Assembly (NCBI GenBank): GCA_023395555.1
Contig: JAEWYQ010000031.1
Span: 1-38,931 of the forward strand
Origin: Bacillota bacterium
GTDB taxonomy: Bacteria > Bacillota > Clostridia > Lachnospirales > Lachnospiraceae
DNA length: 38,931 nt
Direction of reading: 5' to 3'
The translations under genes were made by a program, and so were the position numbers. The notes under the pieces are model-generated. The model saw only the letters and a list, made by a program, of their open reading frames with translations, was not told where the DNA came from and did no database searches. This document shows, in pieces, positions 8,886 to 17,880 of this stretch (its first letter is position 1; each line of letters opens with the position of its first letter).

Positions 8886-9025
8886 TTCCTCCTTATTTTT
8901 AGATTGAATAAAGAATCTGCTTGCAGACTCTTGCACTGCCGCGCGGTTGCCTTCCGGCAGCATCTTCTGCTTTATGCGCGGCATCCTGCGGAGCATTTTG
9001 CCGTATAGGAAGAACTTTCTATACG
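8886..9025 (-). other. Hairpin-rich leader between T-box terminator and tyrS
   Basis: About 145 nt of leader RNA remains downstream of the T-box terminator. It holds at least three further inverted repeats: CGTATAG/CTATACG (9002-9008 with 9019-9025), GCCGCGC/GCGCGGC (8938-8944 with 8976-8982) and a GAGTCTGC/GCAGATTC hairpin near 8911-8930. T-box leaders normally run almost straight into the gene, so the extra structure is unusual. Confidence 0.5.
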
Positions 9026-9027
9026 AC

Positions 9028-9385
9028 AAAAAACCCGCTCCTCTAATTTCTTAGAGGGCGGGATTACTCACGCGGTACCACCTCATATTTATCAGCTATT
9101 CACATAACTGACCTCTTTAAGTACGCCGGAACAAATTCCGGTTATACTCTAGCACGATAACGGGTGCAGGGCTCCGTCAGCAGCCTACTTAGATTCCTCT
9201 GTTCGGTGTGAAGCTCAAAGATGTATTCAAAATGAACGTTCCTGCCCCTCTCATCAACCGGTTGCTTTCTGTTAGTCCGTTTCATTTCTACTCTTTCTTA
9301 TCAACGCCTTTTCTATATTGCAGAAGCACATTACCTGTTCCTGCAATCGGAATACAGTAATTCTATCTGTCTGCTTCCGATATTA
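9028..9385 (-). promoter_or_regulatory. T-box riboswitch for tyrS (UAC specifier)
   Basis: The conserved T-box sequence AGGTGGTACCGCG lies at 9071-9083 on the minus strand; its TGGT pairs with a tRNA ending in A-CCA, matching the discriminator base of tRNA-Tyr. In the stem I region GAATACATC gives TAC at 9223-9225 as specifier codon, which is tyrosine. The terminator is CCCGCCCTCTAA / TTAGAGGAGCGGG (9034-9062) followed by a T-run at 9028-9033. Uncharged tRNA-Tyr would favour the antiterminator and switch tyrS on. Confidence 0.93.
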
Positions 9386-9391
9386 CTGGCA

Positions 9392-9420
9392 AGTATACTC
9401 ACTTCCGCCGGCTCTGTCAA
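9392..9420 (-). promoter_or_regulatory. Promoter of the T-box-tyrS unit
   Basis: TTGACA (9415-9420), 17-bp spacer, TATACT (9392-9397) on the minus strand. It gives a transcript start near 9385, just before the T-box leader. Confidence 0.85.
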
Positions 9421-9448
9421 GTACTTTTCATAAAGTCTATAAAAATGA

Positions 9449-10732
9449 TTAGAGCCGTACCTCTCTTCCTTCCACATACTTCGCCTTTACCTCACGGTTA
9501 TCCGAAAGATAAATCAACCGTTCCAGTCTCTTTAACGGATCTAATGGCTGCGGGTGCTTCAGACGGCTGTCATCCAGAACCAGAGCATCGAATGCATATC
9601 CCTCCTCAAAGCTGCCCACCTTTCCAAAGAATTCTCCGCCGCCCTTGGTGGCCATATAAAATACTTCCTCCGCTGTCAGCGGCTTCTTGGAATTGTCCGA
9701 AAGTCTCCAGCGCATTTTAGATGCCTGAATGGCATGTGCCATGGAAGTAAACAGATGGCTGGAGGAACCTCCTGCCACATCGCTGCCGATTCCCACCTTC
9801 ACTCCATGATCCAGGAACTCTCTCACCGGTGCGACTCCGGAGGAAAGGTTGATATTAGATTCCGGACAATGGGCAACAAAGACTCCATTTTCCTTCATCC
9901 GAAGGATCTCACGCTCACCGGAATACACACAGTGCGCCATAATGGTTCTGCCCTCCGTACCAAACAGGCCAAAACGATCGTAGGCATCTCCGTAGAACTC
10001 TGCCCAGGGACAAAGCTCCTTCACCCAGCTAACCTCTCCCGCATTCTCCGACAAATGACTCTGCAGCGGCAGCCCGCCGGTCCCCTGCAGCTTGCCCAGA
10101 TCCTCCATTAATTCATCCGTACAGCTGGGGGTGAACCTGGGTGTTAAAATAGGAGCGGTATTCTTATAGTTTCTCTGCTGGACCTCCTGAAGCCACTGCT
10201 TCGTCTCCCGGACGGACTCCTCTGCGGAAGACTCTCTCAGATAGTCAGGGCAGTTGCGGTCCATATTCACCTTTCCCACCTTGGTAACCATGCCGGTTTC
10301 CTCCAGCATATCCATCAGCAGCAGGGTAGCCGGACGATGGACGGTGGCAAACACACAGGCCCTGGTGGTAGGACTTTTCCGCATATCCTCAACAAATATT
10401 TCATAAGCCCGTTTTGCATACTCAATATCCCGAAACTTGGCTTCCTCCGGAAAGGTATTGGCTTCCAGCCATTCAATCAGCTCCAGATCCATTCCCAGTC
10501 CCCGGAAGGAATACTGGGGCGCATGTATGTGCAAATCAACCAAACCGGGAACAATCAGTGAATCGCCATAGTCCTTTAAAGGAGCATTGCAATACTGTTT
10601 CGGCAGCTCTTTGTATACCCCCTTGGATATGCCGTTTTCACAGACCAGATATGCATCCTCCATTAAAACCAGTTCATGGATATCCTTGCTGTAAATAACA
10701 TTTCCCTTCAAAATAAAAATAGCTTCATTCAT
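9449..10732 (-). CDS. guaD: Guanine deaminase
   Basis: A 427-residue amidohydrolase that converts guanine to xanthine and ammonia. Zinc ligands are visible: HIH at residues 68-70 in GLVDLHIHAPQYSFRG, the SHLSEN histidine, MAHCV and the aspartate in GIGSDVAGG. The segment APQYSFRGLG after HxH is characteristic of guanine deaminases rather than cytosine or chlorohydrolase relatives. The ATG at 10732 has GGAGGAG about 9 nt upstream. The gene stands alone; the leader carries a guanine-class purine aptamer, so guanine itself may control its own breakdown. A purine permease gene lies 8 kb away in the same window but not in the same unit. Confidence 0.93.
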   Translation of the reverse strand: MNEAIFILKGNVIYSKDIHELVLMEDAYLVCENGISKGVYKELPKQYCNAPLKDYGDSLIVPGLVDLHIHAPQYSFRGLGMDLELIEWLEANTFPEEAKFRDIEYAKRAYEIFVEDMRKSPTTRACVFATVHRPATLLLMDMLEETGMVTKVGKVNMDRNCPDYLRESSAEESVRETKQWLQEVQQRNYKNTAPILTPRFTPSCTDELMEDLGKLQGTGGLPLQSHLSENAGEVSWVKELCPWAEFYGDAYDRFGLFGTEGRTIMAHCVYSGEREILRMKENGVFVAHCPESNINLSSGVAPVREFLDHGVKVGIGSDVAGGSSSHLFTSMAHAIQASKMRWRLSDNSKKPLTAEEVFYMATKGGGEFFGKVGSFEEGYAFDALVLDDSRLKHPQPLDPLKRLERLIYLSDNREVKAKYVEGREVRL

Positions 10733-10795
10733 CAGTAGTCTCCTCCTTTACAATAATCCCTCTCCGTCTGAAATACCGACAGAGAATCCCTGCCG

Positions 10796-10862
10796 ATACT
10801 TATAGACAACTATTAAGGTAGTTGGTAGAAACGTTCATCCGATTATGAACCTATATAAGTAT
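10796..10862 (-). promoter_or_regulatory. Purine riboswitch aptamer, guanine class, ahead of guaD
   Basis: On the minus strand a perfect 9-bp P1 (ATACTTATA 10854-10862 with TATAAGTAT 10796-10804) encloses a GTTCA/TGAAC P2 and a CAACTA/TAGTTG P3. The J2/3 signature GTTTCTACC is exact at 10824-10832, and L3 has CCTTAA. The J3/1 residues GTCTAT place a C at the specificity position (the C of GACTAT in xpt, U in adenine aptamers), so guanine or hypoxanthine is expected. The base before it is U rather than the usual A. No terminator with T-run follows; a CTCTGTC/GACGGAG hairpin lies between aptamer and ribosome binding site. Confidence 0.88.
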
Positions 10863-10991
10863 TCTCGTGTTATTACACACTATTTAGTTAAAATATATAT
10901 TCCGGCGGCAGCTTATTTTTCTGCCCTTATCTATTATATTATAAAATAATGAATTTATCCACCCTTTTTTATATATTTTTACGATATTGCA

Positions 10992-11204
10992 GGCGGCGAA
11001 TAACAGATCAGCCGGTGTCAGGGAGGAGGACATGGTGCTCCCATAATGCACTATATGGAAGAGATGTGATTGGATTTGTATGGCACAGACGAACAAACTT
11101 TTGTACGGTTGTGACATACAAATCCAGTCATATGTCTTCCATCCTGTGTGTGAGGGAGCACCATGTCCTCCTCCCTGCCACCGGCTGATCTGTTATTCGC
11201 CGCC
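10992..11204. repeat. Large foldback element, copy A
   Basis: Outer arms 10992-11042 and 11154-11204 are inverted repeats of 51 nt with one mismatch. Inside, 11053-11095 pairs imperfectly with 11096-11143 to continue the stem, with an unpaired bulge of about 11 nt on each side (ATAATGCACTA versus CCTGTGTGTGA). The whole 213 nt can form one hairpin. The left core (11040-11081) and right core (11136-11164) recur in copy B at 22203-22347, but the outer arms do not. It lies between the end of the activase gene and the guaD leader. Short open frames across it are artefacts of the repeat. Confidence 0.9.
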
Positions 11205-11250
11205 CTCTACTTTTCGTTAAAAACCGGTGCTTTCTCTACCGTGCTTTCAA

Positions 11251-14200
11251 TTAATCCCTTTCGTACTCTTTGTTTGCTGCTGCCAGCATCAGTTTGATTC
11301 TGTTCAGCTGATTTACGCCGGATAATCCGGGATCGTAGTCAATGGGCATGATATTGGCTTGGGGAAAGCGTTCCTTCAAGGGCTTGATCATTCCCTTTCC
11401 TGTAATATGGTTCGGCAGACAGGCCAAGGGCTGGATACACAGGATATTTTTCGTCCCCTGCTCGATAAATTCCATCATCTCCGCCGTGACCAGCCAGCCC
11501 TCCCCCGTCTGGTTCCCCAGGGAAAGCAGGGTGGATGCCATATGGGCAAGCTCCTCAATGGGCGTCGGGGCGGGAAATCTCCTGCTTCCCTCCAGCTCCC
11601 GCTTCATGATATCCCGGTAACCATCCAGGTAATGCCGGGCCAGCCGGCTCAGCCGGCAGCTTAATTTCGACCCGGCAAGATATCGGAATCGGAATTCCGA
11701 ATTAAAAGCAGAATATAAGAAATAATCCATAAGATCAGGTACAACGGCTTCCGCGCCTCCTTCTTCAATAATCTGTACGATATCGTTATTTGCCGTAGGA
11801 TGGTATTTCAATAAAATCTCTCCTACCACACCAATTCTGGGCTTTTGGATATCCAGGAGCTCCAGATGGTCATACTCTTCCACAATCCTTCGGATGTTGC
11901 TGCAAAACTCTTTTCTTGTTCCTGCCTCCAGCTGCTTCTTTGCTCTCTCCTTCCATTTCTCATAAAGCATCTGTGCGGAACCGGGAAAGCGCTCATAGGG
12001 CCTGGTGCGGTACAGCAGGCGCATGAATAAATCCCCGTAAATCACGGCCATAATGCAGCGGTTAATCAGTCCCGGAGACATCCGGAAGCCCGGCTGCTTA
12101 TCCATGCCAAGGGTGTTCAATGAAATTACCGGAACCTGTTCAAAGCCTGCCTGCTTCAGCCCCAGCTTCAGAAACGCAATATAATTGGTCGCCCGGCAGC
12201 CTCCCCCGCTCTGGGTAATAATCACAGAGGTGCGGCTGATATCATAGCTGCCGGATTTCAATGCCTTTACCAGCTGTCCGATCATCAGCACCGCCGGGTA
12301 GCAGGCATCGTTATTCACATATTTCAGCCCCTCCTCCACCGCAGTCCTGTCCACCGCAGGCAATACCTCCAAATGATATCCGCAGGCCCTTGCCGCCGCC
12401 TGAACCAGTTCAAAATGAATCGGAGCCATCTGCGGTGCCAAAATCGTATGCGTCTGTCTCATCCTTCTGGTGAATACAGGCCGCTTCTCCTCCCTGTCCG
12501 AAGGGGAAAGGGGATTTTGCTTCCAGCCCCTGTCTCTGACCGCGGCCTGAAGGGAACGAATTCGGATTCCTGCCGCCCCCAGGTTATTTCCTTCATCGAT
12601 CTTCAGCATGGTATAGATCTTTCCCCCGGATGCCAGGATTTCCGCGATCTGGTCGGAGGTTACCGCATCCAGCCCGCAGCCGAAGGAATTCAGCTGGATC
12701 AGCTCCAGCTCCGGCACCTCCGCCACCAGGGAAGCGGCCCGGTACAGCCTGGAATTGTATACCCATTGATCCACAACCCGGAGCTTCCGGCGCAGGGGCG
12801 AAAGATGGGCTACGCTGTCTTCCGTCAATACCGCCATGCCATAGGATGTGATCAATCCCGCTATCCCGTGATTGATCTCCGGGTCTACATGATAGGGCTT
12901 GCCGCACAATACAATGCCCTTAAGCCCTTTCTCCCGGATGTAGGCCAGAGCCTTTTCCCCCTGCTGCCTCAGCTCCTTCTTATACTGCTCCTGTTCCTGC
13001 TCCGCCTGGCGAAGCGCCCTTCTGATCTCTTCCCTGCCGATGGAATAACTTTGCAGCACCTCTTCCATCCGCCGGATTAATTTCTTTTTATTATCCAGGG
13101 ACAGAAAGGGACTGATGAGCCGGACAGGCTGCCGTTTCCGTTCCTTCCGGCCATTCAGATTCTCCTCGTGCAGATCCCGCTCATCCATATCCCATTCATC
13201 CATATCCCATTCATCCATATCCCCCGGTTTTAACCCATCTATATTCCCTCTGACCACCTCCGGATAGGATATTACAATGGGGCAATTGTAATGATTGTCC
13301 GCCTCCTTATATTCCTTTGACTCGTATACAACCGACGGATAGAAGATGGTTTCTAGCCCTTTCTCCATCAGATTTAGAATATGGCCGTGACATAGCTTCG
13401 CCGGATAGCATACAGATTCCGAAGGTATGGTTTCCAATCCCTTCTCATACAGCTCCTTGGAGGAGGGATCGGAAAGGATGACCCGAAAGCCCAGGGAAGT
13501 AAAGAAGGTAAACCAGAAAGGGTAGTTCTCATACTGGTTCAGAACCCTGGGAATGCCGATCTCTCCCCTGGGAGCTTTCTCCTGGGGCAGCGGCGAATAA
13601 GCAAAGGTTCTTCTATATTTGAAATCATAGAGATTCGGCAGGGCATTGCTCCCGGAATGCTCCATCCCAAGTCCCCGCTCACAACGGTTCCCGGCAATGT
13701 AGCTGCCGCCATCCGAAAAGGTATTCACTGTCAGCAGACATTGGTTGGTACATTTTCTGCAGCGGTGGTGTTTTGATTTCAGAGAGAAGGCTTCCAGTCC
13801 CTCCTTGGTCATGAGAGTGCTCTCCTCGCCTTCTATGAAACGCTCTCCGGCAATCAATGCCGCTCCATAGGCTCCCATGAGCCCGGCAATATCCGGCCTC
13901 ACCGCCTCCCTTCCTGTGACCAGCTCAAAGCATCTTAGCACAGCATCATTATAGAAGGTACCTCCCTGCACAACGATATGTTCTCCAAGATCCTGCGGGT
14001 TTCGCAGCTTGATCACTTTATACAGAGCATTTTTTACTACCGAATAACATAAGCCCGCCGACAGGTCCGACAGACTCGCACCCTCTTTCTGGGCCTGTCT
14101 CACCTTGGAATTCATAAAGACCGTGCATTTCGTTCCCAGGGGAGCAGGATTTCTGGATAAAAGGGCTTTCCCGGCAAACTCCTCCGCCGTCAGACCCAGG

Positions 14201-15747
14201 GATTTAGCAAAGCCCTCCAGGAATGAACCGCATCCGGAGGAACATGCCTCGTTCAACAGAATGCTGTCAATGACTCCATTCTTCATCTTAAGGCATTTCA
14301 TATCCTGGCCGCCAATGTCCAGAATAAAATCCACTTCCGGAAGAAAATGCTTCGCCGCCTTGTAGTGGGCGATGGTCTCGATCTCTCCGATATCCGCATG
14401 AAGTGCTGCCTTCATCAGCGCCTCCCCATAGCCTGTGACGGCGCATTTATTTATCCTTACTCCCGGCGGCAGGCACTCATAGAGCTGAATCAGCACCGGA
14501 ATCAGCTTCTTCAGCGGTTCTCCCTCATTGCCGGAATAATGGGAGAACAGCAGCTCACCTGCTTCGCCGATCAGAACCACCTTCGTCGTAGTAGATCCGG
14601 CATCGATTCCAAGAAAGGTACGGCCGGAGTAAGTGCTCAGCTCCCCTTTCTCCGTCCGGGCAGCTCTATGACGCAGCCGAAAGGCATCATATTCCTCCTG
14701 GTCGGTAAAAAGCGGCTCCAAATCTCCCGGCCTCTCCCCCCTAACCTCCCGGATTCCAGGACTGTCCAGTGAGACCTGCTGCTTGCCATTATCTGTAGAA
14801 CGTGCTGCTTGCTGCGTGCCATTGTTTAATATATGGCAAGAGTCTTTCCTCTCGTCGTTGTTGAACATAAGACAATCGCTTTGTTTTTCATCGTTATTGA
14901 ATATAAGACGAGCGCTTTGTTTTTCGTCGTTATTTATTCTGCTGGCCAGCTCACCCAATTTTATTTCCTTCTCTTTTCCGGAGGACAGAGCTGCTCCCAT
15001 CGCTACATACACCTGGGAATGCTCCGGCGATATGGCATGATGAATGTCCAGCTTAAGGCTGCTGCAGAACCGTTCCCTAAGCTGGGAAAGGAAATACAGC
15101 GGCCCTCCCAGAAATGCCACCCTGCCGCGGATCGGCTTACCGCAGGCCAGACCGCCAATGGTCTGATTCACGACCGCTTGAAGGATGGAAGCAGCAATAT
15201 CCTCCTTGCAGACCCCATCGTTAATCAGAGGCTGGACATCCGTCTTGGCAAACACCCCGCACCGGGAAGCAATGGGATAAATCACCCGATGTTTTTTGGC
15301 ATATTCATTCAGCCCCTCGGCATCCGTATCCAGGAGTACCGCCATCTGATCGATAAATGCCCCTGTCCCTCCTGCACAGCTGGCATTCATTCTCTGCTCT
15401 ATTCCACCCCGGAAATAGGTAATTTTGGCATCCTCTCCCCCCAGCTCTATGGCAATATCCGTTTCCGGAATATATGCCTCAACTGCCCTATTACAGGCAA
15501 TCACCTCCTGTACAAAGGTAAGGTTCAGCCATTCGGACACGGATAGCCCGCCAGACCCTGTGACGCAGATCCGCACCGGCATTTCTCCCAACCTCTGATA
15601 GCATTCCCGCACCAGCTGCTGCAGGGTACTTCTGATATCCGACAGATGCCTCCTATAGTCACTGTAAACCAGCCGGTTATCCCTGCCCAGCAGCGCCAGC
15701 TTAATCGTAGTTGAACCGATATCAATTCCCATTCTGTATTGTTCCAT
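11251..15747 (-). CDS. Fused 2-hydroxyacyl-CoA dehydratase activase/dehydratase-type iron-sulfur protein
   Basis: A 1498-residue protein. Two tandem ASKHA ATPase (BcrAD/BadFG/HgdC-type) domains come first: MGIDIGSTTIK near residue 6 with cluster cysteines in NASCAGGTGAF and ASRCGVFAKTD, then FLGIDAGSTTTK with NEACSSGCGSF and GTKCTVFMNSK. Next is a cysteine segment HRCRKCTNQC and a DUF2229-like part, then an HgdB/double-cubane-like C-terminal half (CGKPYHVDPEINHG, NSFGCGLDAVTSDQ). Relatives use ATP hydrolysis to push electrons at very low potential through iron-sulfur clusters; the substrate of these fused forms is not settled. Two linkers carry tandem repeats (13181-13225, 14830-14935). The start at 15747 has GGAGG 6 nt upstream. 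Confidence 0.85.
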   Translation of the reverse strand: MEQYRMGIDIGSTTIKLALLGRDNRLVYSDYRRHLSDIRSTLQQLVRECYQRLGEMPVRICVTGSGGLSVSEWLNLTFVQEVIACNRAVEAYIPETDIAIELGGEDAKITYFRGGIEQRMNASCAGGTGAFIDQMAVLLDTDAEGLNEYAKKHRVIYPIASRCGVFAKTDVQPLINDGVCKEDIAASILQAVVNQTIGGLACGKPIRGRVAFLGGPLYFLSQLRERFCSSLKLDIHHAISPEHSQVYVAMGAALSSGKEKEIKLGELASRINNDEKQSARLIFNNDEKQSDCLMFNNDERKDSCHILNNGTQQAARSTDNGKQQVSLDSPGIREVRGERPGDLEPLFTDQEEYDAFRLRHRAARTEKGELSTYSGRTFLGIDAGSTTTKVVLIGEAGELLFSHYSGNEGEPLKKLIPVLIQLYECLPPGVRINKCAVTGYGEALMKAALHADIGEIETIAHYKAAKHFLPEVDFILDIGGQDMKCLKMKNGVIDSILLNEACSSGCGSFLEGFAKSLGLTAEEFAGKALLSRNPAPLGTKCTVFMNSKVRQAQKEGASLSDLSAGLCYSVVKNALYKVIKLRNPQDLGEHIVVQGGTFYNDAVLRCFELVTGREAVRPDIAGLMGAYGAALIAGERFIEGEESTLMTKEGLEAFSLKSKHHRCRKCTNQCLLTVNTFSDGGSYIAGNRCERGLGMEHSGSNALPNLYDFKYRRTFAYSPLPQEKAPRGEIGIPRVLNQYENYPFWFTFFTSLGFRVILSDPSSKELYEKGLETIPSESVCYPAKLCHGHILNLMEKGLETIFYPSVVYESKEYKEADNHYNCPIVISYPEVVRGNIDGLKPGDMDEWDMDEWDMDERDLHEENLNGRKERKRQPVRLISPFLSLDNKKKLIRRMEEVLQSYSIGREEIRRALRQAEQEQEQYKKELRQQGEKALAYIREKGLKGIVLCGKPYHVDPEINHGIAGLITSYGMAVLTEDSVAHLSPLRRKLRVVDQWVYNSRLYRAASLVAEVPELELIQLNSFGCGLDAVTSDQIAEILASGGKIYTMLKIDEGNNLGAAGIRIRSLQAAVRDRGWKQNPLSPSDREEKRPVFTRRMRQTHTILAPQMAPIHFELVQAAARACGYHLEVLPAVDRTAVEEGLKYVNNDACYPAVLMIGQLVKALKSGSYDISRTSVIITQSGGGCRATNYIAFLKLGLKQAGFEQVPVISLNTLGMDKQPGFRMSPGLINRCIMAVIYGDLFMRLLYRTRPYERFPGSAQMLYEKWKERAKKQLEAGTRKEFCSNIRRIVEEYDHLELLDIQKPRIGVVGEILLKYHPTANNDIVQIIEEGGAEAVVPDLMDYFLYSAFNSEFRFRYLAGSKLSCRLSRLARHYLDGYRDIMKRELEGSRRFPAPTPIEELAHMASTLLSLGNQTGEGWLVTAEMMEFIEQGTKNILCIQPLACLPNHITGKGMIKPLKERFPQANIMPIDYDPGLSGVNQLNRIKLMLAAANKEYERD
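13181..13225 (-). repeat. In-frame 15-nt tandem repeat in the activase gene
   Basis: The 15-base unit TCATCCATATCCCAT occurs about three times in a row and encodes repeated WDMDE. It lies in the acidic linker ahead of the HgdB-like half. Unit length is a multiple of three, so copy-number change would alter linker length without a frameshift. Confidence 0.75.
14830..14935 (-). repeat. Imperfect in-frame tandem repeat between the two ATPase domains
   Basis: Three to four degenerate units of about 36-39 nt encode a repeated FNNDEKQS-type segment (NNDEKQSARLIF, NNDEKQSDCLMF, NNDERKDSCHIL). The repeat forms a low-complexity, hydrophilic spacer joining the first and second ATPase domain. Confidence 0.7.
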
Positions 15748-15930
15748 TCTTACCTCCATTTCGGTCTGTACATTATTGCATATCCATCCTTTTGCACATC
15801 CGAATTGATGCAAATTCAATCTGCCTTTCAGAAGGCACAAACATAATAAGCCCATCCTTTCCGGCGATTGCTTTGGATATCTATTTATTATCAACACATA
15901 ATGGAAAATCATTCAAAACCCGGCAAAATC

Positions 15931-15967
15931 AAAAAATCTGCCGCATAAAAATACGGCAGATTTTTTT
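15931..15967. terminator. Bidirectional intrinsic terminator after the chemotaxis receptor gene
   Basis: AATCTGCCG and CGGCAGATT form a 9-bp stem around a 10-nt loop, with A-run on one side and seven T on the other, so it works on both strands. On the minus strand it ends the receptor transcript before the activase gene. Confidence 0.9.
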
Positions 15968-16002
15968 CTTCGTTGGGAAGCTTCGATTGTAAACCGGAAT
16001 AT

Positions 16003-17604
16003 TTAATTTTTAAATTGCTTCATGCTCTCATTCAGTTTCTCAGCTAATTGTGACAGAACATTGCTGGCCTCCGCGATCTGGTCCATTGCTGCTGCCTGCT
16101 CCTCCACCGATGCCGATACTTCCTGCGTGCTTGCCGCACTCTCCTCCGAAATAGCCGACAAGCTGTGAATCATATCAATGATGGATGCATTTTTATTTGC
16201 TATTTCATCCGTAGAACGGCTGATTTTTTCAATATATTCTTCAATATCATCAATGGCATGGGATATTCCTGAAAACTTAGCTTCCGTGGAAGATACACTC
16301 TCCGACTGTGTTTTTACAGCCATATCCATCTCTTCTATCGTTTTAACAGCATCCTCTGTTTTGGACGCAAGCAGATTCGTTATGTCTTCAATTTCTGAAG
16401 TAAACCGGTTCGAGCTTTCTGCCAGCTTTCTGATCTCGTCCGCTACAACGGCAAAGCCTCTACCGTGTTCTCCTGCCTTCGCCGCTTCTATGGCTGCATT
16501 CAAGGACAAAAGATTCGTCTGATCCGATATCTCCTTGATCATCGCGCTTGCACTCACAATATCCCTCACACGCTCATTGGTCTCCGCTATGGTAGCCTGG
16601 ACTTCTCTTGCAGCCTCTCTGTTTTGCGTGTTTTTTTCAATCAAATCAGCCAGAATTGCCGTGCCTTCATTCTTAAGCTCATTGACGCGGGCTGCTGCCG
16701 CTCTCAGCTCCTTCACCTTGTTTTGATCCTCATTCACCAGCCTTCCAAGACCGTCCAGTTCACTGACACCTTTCTGGATTTCCGAAGCCTGGTCCGTAGC
16801 TCCCCCGGCAATCCCTTCGATGGCTCTGGCAATCTCCATGGAAGAATTTGAGGTTTCAGAGCTTATATTATATAGAACAACGGAAGACTCCGTTAGCCTA
16901 TCCGAGGTAACCACAAGCCCTTCGATCAACTCCTTAATATCATTAATCACCTTCTGGAAAGCCTGTGACAGCTCCCCTATTTCATCCTTACGGTTTAAAA
17001 ACTTTACCGGTATTTTTTCCGATACATTTAATGCCCTTATCATATGGATCAGCTCTTTCAGAGGATTGGAAATCCTTTTTGAGCTTATAAACCAGATAGC
17101 AGCAAAAAGAACTATATTCATCGCCATCAGAATTACTTGTACATATTTTAAGCCTATGACTTTTTTGGCTGCAAAGACTTCGGCAGCCGCTACCGCCGCA
17201 TTGGTAGTTTCAAAATAACTCTCGCTTTCCATCACCAAGGGCTCAAAATTCCCCGTTTTTCTGGCCTCCTCAATGGATGCCTTCAGGGACTGCCATTCAC
17301 TCTTAACCTGGTTCATCTGGTTGATAAACGATTCATCCACAGCCTGGGGCAGCCCAAGCTCCGAGTTCCCCTCTATCAAGCCGTTTATAATCTTATCTAA
17401 TCTGGCCCTGAGCTCGTCATTGGGCTTTTTGGCCATCTCCAGCTTGATCAGCCTCTGTGTTGCTCCCCGCACAACGCCTGATGAATTGATTACGGCCCCG
17501 TCTAACTGCATCTTATCAATCTGATAGAATACCACAACCGTGCTTGTCACAGAAAACACTAACAATAAAACAACAATAATCCTTAATGTGTTTCTTATAT
17601 TCAT
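16003..17604 (-). CDS. Methyl-accepting chemotaxis protein
   Basis: A 533-residue receptor. Membrane spans at about 8-28 and 152-172 enclose a 120-residue outside region of helical character, with [15 protein letters not shown] resembling the PilJ/NarX-type helical sensor start. A HAMP domain follows (about 173-225), then a long coiled coil whose hairpin tip carries the highly conserved [20 protein letters not shown] signalling segment. It would couple to CheA/CheW, none of which is in the window. The start has GGAGG 8 nt upstream and a good promoter at 17679-17707. A terminator follows at 15931-15967. The ligand is unknown. Confidence 0.94.
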   Translation of the reverse strand: MNIRNTLRIIVVLLLVFSVTSTVVVFYQIDKMQLDGAVINSSGVVRGATQRLIKLEMAKKPNDELRARLDKIINGLIEGNSELGLPQAVDESFINQMNQVKSEWQSLKASIEEARKTGNFEPLVMESESYFETTNAAVAAAEVFAAKKVIGLKYVQVILMAMNIVLFAAIWFISSKRISNPLKELIHMIRALNVSEKIPVKFLNRKDEIGELSQAFQKVINDIKELIEGLVVTSDRLTESSVVLYNISSETSNSSMEIARAIEGIAGGATDQASEIQKGVSELDGLGRLVNEDQNKVKELRAAAARVNELKNEGTAILADLIEKNTQNREAAREVQATIAETNERVRDIVSASAMIKEISDQTNLLSLNAAIEAAKAGEHGRGFAVVADEIRKLAESSNRFTSEIEDITNLLASKTEDAVKTIEEMDMAVKTQSESVSSTEAKFSGISHAIDDIEEYIEKISRSTDEIANKNASIIDMIHSLSAISEESAASTQEVSASVEEQAAAMDQIAEASNVLSQLAEKLNESMKQFKN

Positions 17605-17678
17605 ATCCGAAGCCTCCTTTGTTGACTTTTTTCATTATTTTTCACGGTTCGTATTCCATTGCGCCTCTCCGTTCTCTC

Positions 17679-17707
17679 AATTTACCACAAAATTCTACAT
17701 GTTTCAA
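17679..17707 (-). promoter_or_regulatory. Promoter of the chemotaxis receptor gene
   Basis: TTGAAA (17702-17707), 17-bp spacer, TAAATT (17679-17684) on the minus strand, about 75 nt before the start codon. Confidence 0.6.
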
Positions 17708-17770
17708 TACACCATATCGAGTGGGAAAAAATTTTTCTAATCATCTCCGCCATTTGCAGCGCGCATATAC

Positions 17771-17809
17771 AAAAAAACAGCGCGGCTCTACATGTCCGCG
17801 CTGTTTTTC
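17771..17809. terminator. Bidirectional intrinsic terminator after hipA
   Basis: CAGCGCGG and CCGCGCTG form an 8-bp GC-rich stem with a 10-nt loop, flanked by A7 and T5. It ends the hipBA transcript on the minus strand. Confidence 0.92.
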
Positions 17810-17880
17810 TTGCAACTCAATATTTGTAATTTCCTTTATTTTGCACAGGCTCAGGATTGAAGTTGGATGATAAGATTGGA

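Noticed and set aside
10884..11188. Two overlapping open frames (77 and 79 codons) on opposite strands at 10884-11117 and 10949-11188
   Set aside because: They cover the foldback element and the guaD promoter region; no ribosome binding site and composition set by the inverted repeat.
13181..14935. CRISPR-like direct repeats
   Set aside because: The repeats are in frame within one coding gene, have no spacer structure and no cas genes are present in the window.
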